6,384 nucleotides of DNA from Chitinophagaceae bacterium (GTDB lineage Bacteria > Bacteroidota > Bacteroidia > Chitinophagales > Chitinophagaceae), in the NCBI GenBank assembly GCA_003136915.1, contig PLEB01000015.1, positions 1 through 6,384 on the forward strand, given 5' to 3'. Under the pieces are notes generated by a model. It had not been told where the DNA came from and did no database searches. It saw only the letters and a program-made list of their open reading frames with translations. The translations under genes were made by a program, and so were the position numbers. The stretch's first letter is position 1; each line of letters starts with the position of its first letter. This document shows, piece by piece, positions 1-5,400 of the stretch.

Positions 1-165
1 AAACAGAAGATAATCAAGTTTATTTCTACGACAAATAGTATTTCTAAATCATTTCACCAGGTGGAAGCAGGCTAGGCTAATAAAATAAATATTTGTAAAC
101 TAATGTATTCAAATGTTCTACCAGATGAATTATTTGGGAGTGATCCGGTGATGTAGGAATCTAAG

Positions 166-342
166 CTAAGAAGGAAGCATTATTGCTTTTTCAAGCATTT
201 CATTTGCTTTTTTAAATTTTTCCGGAGTAGGGAATTTGCCTGCAGGAACCATTGTCTTAGTGACGATGGTCACCTGCCCATCTTCCCCAATGACTTTAAA
301 AGTTTCACTTTTAAGTTTTCTCTTTTTTACCGCCTTGCGCAT
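166..342 (-). CDS. Small Lys-rich protein of 58 residues, unknown function, downstream of a DUF6934-like gene
   Basis: An ATG-started frame encodes 58 residues and ends at a TAG. I do not recognise a named family. The protein begins with a basic stretch (MRKAVKKRKLK), has a probable short beta segment (VTIVTK, residues 24-29), a PAG...PTP turn around residues 33-40, and a C-terminal amphipathic helix (about 41-54, EKFKKANEMLEKA). There are no cysteines, signal peptide or membrane segment, so it should be cytoplasmic. Its start lies 8 nt after the stop of the DUF6934-like gene on the same strand, which suggests co-transcription and possibly linked function. No Shine-Dalgarno sequence is visible; the upstream bases are AT-rich, as is usual in Bacteroidota. 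The coherent composition and tight spacing argue for a real gene rather than chance. A small partner or regulator role is only inference. Confidence 0.6.
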   Translation of the reverse strand: MRKAVKKRKLKSETFKVIGEDGQVTIVTKTMVPAGKFPTPEKFKKANEMLEKAIMLPS

Positions 343-350
343 ATATAAAA

Positions 351-770
351 TTAATCAATTCTTTTAATAAAAAATACGAGATATTCCTGTTTAGATTCGG
401 GTTCAAACTTTACTTCCTTGTACAGGCCGGCATTTTTTATAAATGCGCTGATCAGAAATTCTTTGGCGTACAACTCATAATAAATTTTTATAATTCTTTT
501 GTACAAGGCAGTTCTAACCGGATCACTTCCCAGGAACATGATCTTTAAATGCGGGTATTCAGCCGTAAATTTTCTGATAATATGTATAACAGTAGCAAGA
601 ACTTTCAAGGTATCACCATTGTTGGAAATTACCTTATCATCAAAGGAACCATTTTCCATCAAGTCCCCGAATCCGATATTGTAGACATTTTCCAATGAAG
701 TGGGCTCAAAAGTCGTTATGCCAGTAGCAGCAAAAAAGAAGAAGGAAGATATAAAAGTTACTATTGTCAA
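351..770 (-). CDS. DUF6934-like protein, apparently 5'-truncated
   Basis: From about residue 20 to the end the protein fits the DUF6934 family of Bacteroidota as I recall it: YNIGFGD (30-36), a DDKVISNNGD block (44-53), KVLATV (56-61), the GSDPVRTALYKR segment (81-92) and a C-terminal FFIKR. The biochemical function of the family is not established. Family members normally start with 25-30 residues ending in a motif like F-(I/V)-S-E-G-x-x-G-K-I-x-K before the point matching TTFEP here. That part is absent. The residues before TTFEP (a run of Phe and Ala) look like noncoding sequence and are the antisense of the 47-residue plus-strand ORF. The coordinates use a TTG at 770; no ATG is available until residue 39, after conserved sequence. 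The gene may be a remnant or use an atypical start. The 58-residue gene follows after 8 nt. Confidence 0.65.
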   Translation of the reverse strand: MTIVTFISSFFFFAATGITTFEPTSLENVYNIGFGDLMENGSFDDKVISNNGDTLKVLATVIHIIRKFTAEYPHLKIMFLGSDPVRTALYKRIIKIYYELYAKEFLISAFIKNAGLYKEVKFEPESKQEYLVFFIKRID

Positions 771-861
771 GAAAATGCGGGATTACAGTTCAGATCCTAC
801 TTTCCTTAAAAAAGCTGAAAAAGTAAAAGCATTCCTCCATAAACACGGATTGTCTCCCTAA
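718..861 (+). CDS. Small Lys-rich protein of 47 residues, unknown function, overlapping the DUF6934-like gene head to head
   Basis: ATG at 718 opens a 47-residue frame ending in TAA. The frame is open back to 685, and a GTG at 700 is an alternative start; ATG is preferred because the sequence from there is protein-like. The product is very basic at the start (AAKKKKED), followed by a beta-like VTIVKK segment (residues 14-19), a short DYSSDP turn, and an amphipathic helix with evenly spaced Lys/Glu up to KHGLSP. No family is recognised. It shares the pattern ED-x(1-2)-VTIV-x-K followed by a helix with the 58-residue protein encoded at 166-342, so the two could be distant relatives. Its first 53 nt overlap the opposite-strand DUF6934-like frame. 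Both reading frames are unlikely to be functional in the overlap, and this one looks more natural there. No clear ribosome site is visible. Confidence 0.5.
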   Translation: MPVAAKKKKEDIKVTIVKKMRDYSSDPTFLKKAEKVKAFLHKHGLSP

Positions 862-999
862 TCTAAAAAGAAATAATAATATTTAGTTGAGAGGACAAGG
901 GTTCGAAGAGCGTGGCAATAGCTGAAAAGATTATAGCAGCGATTTATTTCCAGATATTTATATCATAAATGAATCCTCTGCAAAGACGTTTGAATTCCT

Positions 1000-2181
1000 T
1001 TATGAGCGTGCAACCTTCAAAAGCTTCTCCATAAGATCAGGCAATGAAATGGCTGTGATCCCTTCTCCGAGCGAAAATTTTTCCTTGCCGGAATAGATCA
1101 CATATCGCTTGTCTGCTTTTATATCTTCACACGCAATGTGAAAGCCCTTGGATAAAGAAGGCGCGGAGCTGCGCTTGATTTCGATGGCCCACTTTTCTTT
1201 GCCTGAAAATTCGAGAATAAGATCAATCTCCGCGCCGCCTGATGTGCGGTAATAAAAAGGTAATACGCCTGACAGTGCAACAGACATCATATTTTCAATG
1301 ACGAACCCTTCCCAGCTGCCACCGACGACAGGGTGGCCGAGCAAATGATTATAATTGGAAATATTTAATAACGAATGTGTAATACCGCTATCTCTCACAT
1401 ATACTTTCGGCGCCCGCACCAGTCGCTTACCCACATTAACTGTCCAGGGCTGCAAACGTCTGACCAGCAGAAGATCGGCCATTAAATCAAGATACCGCCC
1501 TACGGTAACGCCCGATACTTCGAGGTTCCTGGCTAATTGTGAAGCATTGATGATAGTACCCTGATTATGCGCCAGCATTGTCCAGAAGCGTTCAAGTGTC
1601 AGGGCAGGAATGCGCGGACCCAACTGGGGTATATCGCGCTCCAGGTAAGTTTTAATAAAATCGCGACGCCAGTCCAGACTGTCAGCATCTGACTTTGCCA
1701 GCAGACTTTCCGGGAATCCTCCACGCAACCAAAGTGTATTGATCTTATCCTGACGCTGGTCTGCGTACTCCAAAATATCGATACCATGGAGTTCCAGATA
1801 AGCGATACGTCCTGCAAGTGATTCACTGGATTGCTGCAGGAGGTCGATGGATGCCGAACCCAGAAACAGGAATTGTCCGGCCTTGTTTCCTTTGCGGCGC
1901 TCTTTGTCTATAATGCCCCGCAATGGGGCAAAGACCTCCGGCATACGCTGCACTTCATCCAGGATAATAAGTTTATCGCTGTTTTCAGCGTGAAAGGCAG
2001 TAATGTCGCGCGCTCTTTGCAGGTCGAGGCGGTTTTCCAGATCAAGATAAATAGCAGGAACGCTTTCTGAGATATTCAACGCAATTGTTGTTTTTCCAAC
2101 CTGGCGAGGTCCGATCAGTGCAACCGAGGGGCTTCGCTTCAGAGCTTGTTTTATACTATTTTCGATACTGCGCTTTATCAT
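1000..2181 (-). CDS. AAA_14/DUF4143 family ATPase
   Basis: The 393-residue product has the full length and domain order of the AAA_14-DUF4143 family. Walker A is GPRQVGKTT (residues 24-32), Walker B is LIILDE (71-76) followed by VQRMPE, a sensor-like FLFLGSAS lies at 104-111, and SLAGR (121-125) supplies a conserved arginine. The DUF4143 half shows TYLERDIPQL (178-187), a winged-helix-like segment at about 205-245, YVRDSGITHSLL (261-272) and WEGFVIEN (290-297). The end carries a PD-(D/E)xK-like pattern, GGAEIDLIL (315-323) with EIKRS (334-338). Members are common, patchily distributed cytoplasmic ATPases of unsettled function; nuclease activity here is not demonstrated. The ATG at 2181 is chosen because the sequence MIKRSIENSI... 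matches usual family starts. No Shine-Dalgarno is seen. The gene stands alone, divergent from the giant repeat gene, and its start codon sits in an inverted repeat, which may mean autoregulation. Confidence 0.93.
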   Translation of the reverse strand: MIKRSIENSIKQALKRSPSVALIGPRQVGKTTIALNISESVPAIYLDLENRLDLQRARDITAFHAENSDKLIILDEVQRMPEVFAPLRGIIDKERRKGNKAGQFLFLGSASIDLLQQSSESLAGRIAYLELHGIDILEYADQRQDKINTLWLRGGFPESLLAKSDADSLDWRRDFIKTYLERDIPQLGPRIPALTLERFWTMLAHNQGTIINASQLARNLEVSGVTVGRYLDLMADLLLVRRLQPWTVNVGKRLVRAPKVYVRDSGITHSLLNISNYNHLLGHPVVGGSWEGFVIENMMSVALSGVLPFYYRTSGGAEIDLILEFSGKEKWAIEIKRSSAPSLSKGFHIACEDIKADKRYVIYSGKEKFSLGEGITAISLPDLMEKLLKVARS

Positions 2182-2222
2182 CCATGCAAATCTAACATAA
2201 AATATTAAATTTGCATGGATGA
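2178..2222. promoter_or_regulatory. Inverted repeat over the ATPase start, candidate operator
   Basis: Two perfect 14-base arms (2178-2191, tcatccatgcaaat, and 2209-2222, its reverse complement) flank a 17-base AT-rich spacer. The spacer itself continues the dyad imperfectly (2193-2195 with 2205-2207, and 2197-2198 with 2202-2203). The ATPase start codon (2179-2181) is inside the left arm. On the minus strand the spacer reads TATTTTAT (2197-2204), a rough match to a Bacteroidota -7 element (TAnnTTTG), but no good -33 element lies at the right distance. A repressor binding both arms would block this site, or the transcript could fold and hide the start codon. The repeat is seen directly; the regulatory role is inferred. 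Confidence 0.5.
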
Positions 2223-2233
2223 AATTTGTCTTC

Positions 2234-2256
2234 CGGAGCAGATTTAATCTGCTCCG
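2234..2256. repeat. Perfect 23-bp palindrome in the divergent spacer
   Basis: Eleven-base arms (cggagcagatt and its exact reverse complement) surround a single central base at 2245. It lies 11 bp from the first inverted repeat and about 60 bp before the giant gene. Neither strand has a T-run after the stem, so an intrinsic terminator is unlikely. A symmetric binding site for a dimeric regulator is the simplest reading; an RNA hairpin in a longer leader is also possible. Confidence 0.5.
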
Positions 2257-2268
2257 CCGAGGGACTAG

Positions 2269-2300
2269 TTTGCTTTATACGGTTTCTTTGCCTACTTTAC
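2269..2300 (+). promoter_or_regulatory. Possible Bacteroidota-type promoter for the giant gene
   Basis: TTTG at 2269-2272 is followed after 20 nt by TACTTTAC (2293-2300), which matches the -7 consensus TAnnTTTG except at the last two positions. The spacing suits the -33/-7 architecture of this phylum. Transcription would begin only about a dozen bases before the ATG at 2315. Short AT-rich matches like this occur by chance, so the call is weak. Confidence 0.25.
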
Positions 2301-2314
2301 CAAATATCCCCTGA

Positions 2315-2413
2315 ATGACCCAACTGTACCCCCAAGCCAAGATTGCTGGCTATATCCGCAAATTCCTGGCTATTTTTCTCGTTTCAGCTGTCACCAGCCA
2401 GTCATTATTAGCG
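2315..2413 (+). other. Signal peptide of the giant protein
   Basis: Residues 1-33: a rather long n-region ending in YIRK, a hydrophobic core FLAIFLVSAV (17-26), and a c-region SQSLLA ending at a probable signal peptidase I site between A33 and Q34 (LLA|QP). There is no lipobox cysteine, so the protein is not a lipoprotein. The mature chain begins almost directly with the first TIG domain. Confidence 0.85.
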
Positions 2414-5400
2414 CAGCCTGTCATCAATTCTTTCACACCTTCATCAGGGCCAGTCGGTTCATCAGTAACTATCAGCGGAGCCAACTTCAACATTATCGCA
2501 GCCAACAATATCGTTTATTTTGGCGCGGTGAGGGCCGTAGTCACAGGTGCAACGGCATCTGCGATCACTGTAACGGTACCTATTGGAGCTTCCTACCAGC
2601 CAATCACTATAACCACCAATAATCTCACTGCTTATTCTGCTCAACCATTTGTCACCAGCTTTGCAGGCAGTGCTTATCCATTTATACCGGGCTCCTTTGC
2701 AGGCAGCGTCAATACCGCGACAGGGAGTACTCCTTCTTACGGGGCCGTTGGTGATATAGATGGGGACGGAAAGCCGGACTTCGTAGTGGCTAATGTGGTA
2801 AGCAAAACTATTTCAATATTAAGAAACACGGGAACGGCAGGAACGGTCGGTTTCTCGAAAACGGATATTACCTCAACGACCTACCCGTCATTTGTATCTC
2901 TGGGAGATATTGACGGCGACGGAAAACTAGATATTGTTGTCACGAGCAATACGAACAATTTCTTCCTGGTTTACCTGAATACCAGTGCACCCGGAACTAT
3001 TTCCTTTGCTGCCCCGATTAGCATTACGGTCGCTAGTCCTTACCGGGCTACAAATATTGTCGCGGAGGACATCGATGGGGACGGCAAGACGGACATAGTC
3101 GCAACTACCAGCGATGGTTTGGTTGGGATATATCTGAATACCGGAACTATTGGGACCGTGTCCTTTGCTCCGGGAGTTGTCTATGCTATACCAGGCGGCA
3201 GTGTGGAAAGTCTTGCTGTCGCAGATATCGATGGAGACGGTAAGCCCGATCTTATCGTCAGCAATAGCGAGTATTTCGTTTCCGTGCTAAGGAATATGAG
3301 CACATCCGGTAATATCTCGTTCAGCCCTAGGGTTGATTTAGCGGCCGGTAGTGCGCCATTTTGGGTTTCGGTAGGAGATCTGGACGGTGACGGGATGATG
3401 GACCTTGCAGTAGTCAATGCAAATGACAATACAGTGTCTGTATTCAGAAATCAGAGCACAGTCGGCACTATTTCTTTTGCAGCGCTCGTTAACTTTTCAA
3501 CCGGGACTACACCAGTGAGTATATGTATGAGCGATCTGAACGGCGATGGAAAACCTGATCTGGCCATCGCCAATGACGGCAGCAATACAGTATCCGTGTT
3601 ACAGAACACAAGCTCGAGGGGAACTATTTCATTCGCCCCCGCTGTTAGCTATGGAACTTCGACCTATCCCTATGCGGTATATTCAGTTGATATGGATGGG
3701 GATGGAGTGCCGGATATTATAACGGTCAACCAGTATGGCAATAATACTTCTGTATTAAGGAACCTAATCATGGGGCCGCATATTTCCTCGTTTACGCCTA
3801 TGAGTGATAGAAGCGGGCAAACGTTGACTATTTACGGTACTGAATTTACAGGAGCCACAGGGGTGAGTTTTGGCGGAACTCCGGCTTCCTCATTCTCCGT
3901 AATTTCGGATACCAGCATAACGGCTGTTGTCGGTGCAGGCGCCTCCGGCAGCGTCGGAGTAACGACCGCTTACGGCAGTACATCACTGGCCGGATTTGTC
4001 TTTACGAAGCTTCCGCTAATTTCTTCTTTTTTGCCCGCCAACGGGGGACCGGGATCCGTTATAACAATCAAAGGATCGAACCTTACCGGCACAATAAGCG
4101 TCAGTTTTGGTGGATCGTCCGCCAGTTCGTTCACGGTTGAGTCAGACACTTTAATCATAGCAACTGTAGGGACCGTAATAGCCGGAGACCTGAATATCGC
4201 CGTCGCCAATGCATTCGGCGTGGGCACATTTTCAGGATTTTACACTGGCCCGTTCATTACCTCCTTTAGTCCCCTTTCCGGAATACCGGGAACAACCGTT
4301 CAGATCCAGGGCAATAATTTCAACAGCATTCCTTCCAATAACATCGTGTACTTCGGTGCTGTTAAAGCAACCGTCGTTTCAGCTACCACGAAAATGCTTA
4401 CCGTCACGGCGCCGTTTGGAACAACTTATCAGCCCATCACGGTAACCACCAATAATCTTACGGCTTATTCCGCTCAGCCTTTTACGACGACATATGCGGT
4501 CGGCTCGTCCGCTTTTACAGACAGCTCTTTTGTCGCAACGCTCAGTCCCGTCACCGGCAGCTTTCCTTATCGGAACTTTATTGAAGATGTAGACGGAGAT
4601 GGGAAACCTGATATCATTGTCCCCAATTTGGTGGACAATTCTTTTTCTGTATTCAGGAATACGAGCGCCGATACTACGATAGCCATGGCATCACCGGTTA
4701 ACTTTGGAACAGGCGCCAATCCCACCAGTGTAAGCATGGGAGACCTGGATGGGGACGGCAAGCCCGATGTGCTCGTAACGAATAGCTCAGGTGGAGGATC
4801 TTCCATTTCTATTTTCCTTAATCAAAGCTCAGGCACTACGATTGCCTTTGCTCCGAAGGCGGACTTCAGCACGGGTTTAACTGCATACAGTGCTCCGACC
4901 AGTTCTGCCATCGCCGACCTGGATGGAGACGGGATACCCGATCTGGCGATCGCTAATGCAGACAATACCCTTACTGTTTACCGAAACATAAGCACTCCCG
5001 GAGCCATCAACCTGCTTGGCAGGCAAAACTTTCCCATAGGAGGCAACGCAACGTCAGTGAGTATAAGAGACTTCGATGGAGATGGCAAACCGGATATCGT
5101 CACGGCGAACAGCGCCTCCAACACATTATCCGTCTTATTGAATACCAGTTCGGTCGGTGCTATTTCATTTGCGCCGGCACAAAACTTCACCCCTCAAAAC
5201 GGGCCGTATAGCCTTGCGATCGGTGATCTGGATGGTGACGGCAAGCCAGATCTTGACGTCTGTAATGCAAATTATACGTTTGATGGCGTCAATTATAATG
5301 ATTCAGTTTCCGTGCTGAGGAATACCAGTACGCCAGGGGTACTGTCTTTTGCAGCGGCTGTTAATTTAACGGCTGGGAATAATCCAGTCAGCCTCACAAT

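Noticed and set aside
1..38. Possible C-terminal tail of a gene entering from the left on the plus strand (reads TEDNQVYFYDK then TAG at 36-38).
   Set aside because: Only 11 codons are visible; another frame is also open for 24 codons, so neither can be supported. I see nothing else in 39-165 beyond AT-rich sequence.
910..940. A ggttcgaa sequence resembling a tRNA T-loop, possibly a tRNA remnant or attachment site.
   Set aside because: No acceptor stem, anticodon arm or CCA-side pairing can be built around it, and no direct repeat elsewhere in the window matches it.
953..964. Short palindrome gatatttatatc between the convergent 47-residue gene and the ATPase, considered as a terminator.
   Set aside because: The stem is five A/T-rich pairs with a two-base loop and no T-run; it would not form a stable terminator.
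1355..2070. Open frames on both strands overlapping the ATPase (plus 1355-1564 and 1831-2070, minus 1599-1826).
   Set aside because: They lie entirely within the intact, motif-complete ATPase gene and have no recognisable protein features.
2178..2222. The inverted repeat as the terminal repeats of a small mobile element.
   Set aside because: The arms are only 17 bp apart, no target-site duplication is seen, and the left arm overlaps an intact start codon; a dyad regulatory site fits better.
2234..2256. The 23-bp palindrome as an intrinsic terminator.
   Set aside because: It sits upstream of both divergent genes and no T-run follows the stem on either strand.
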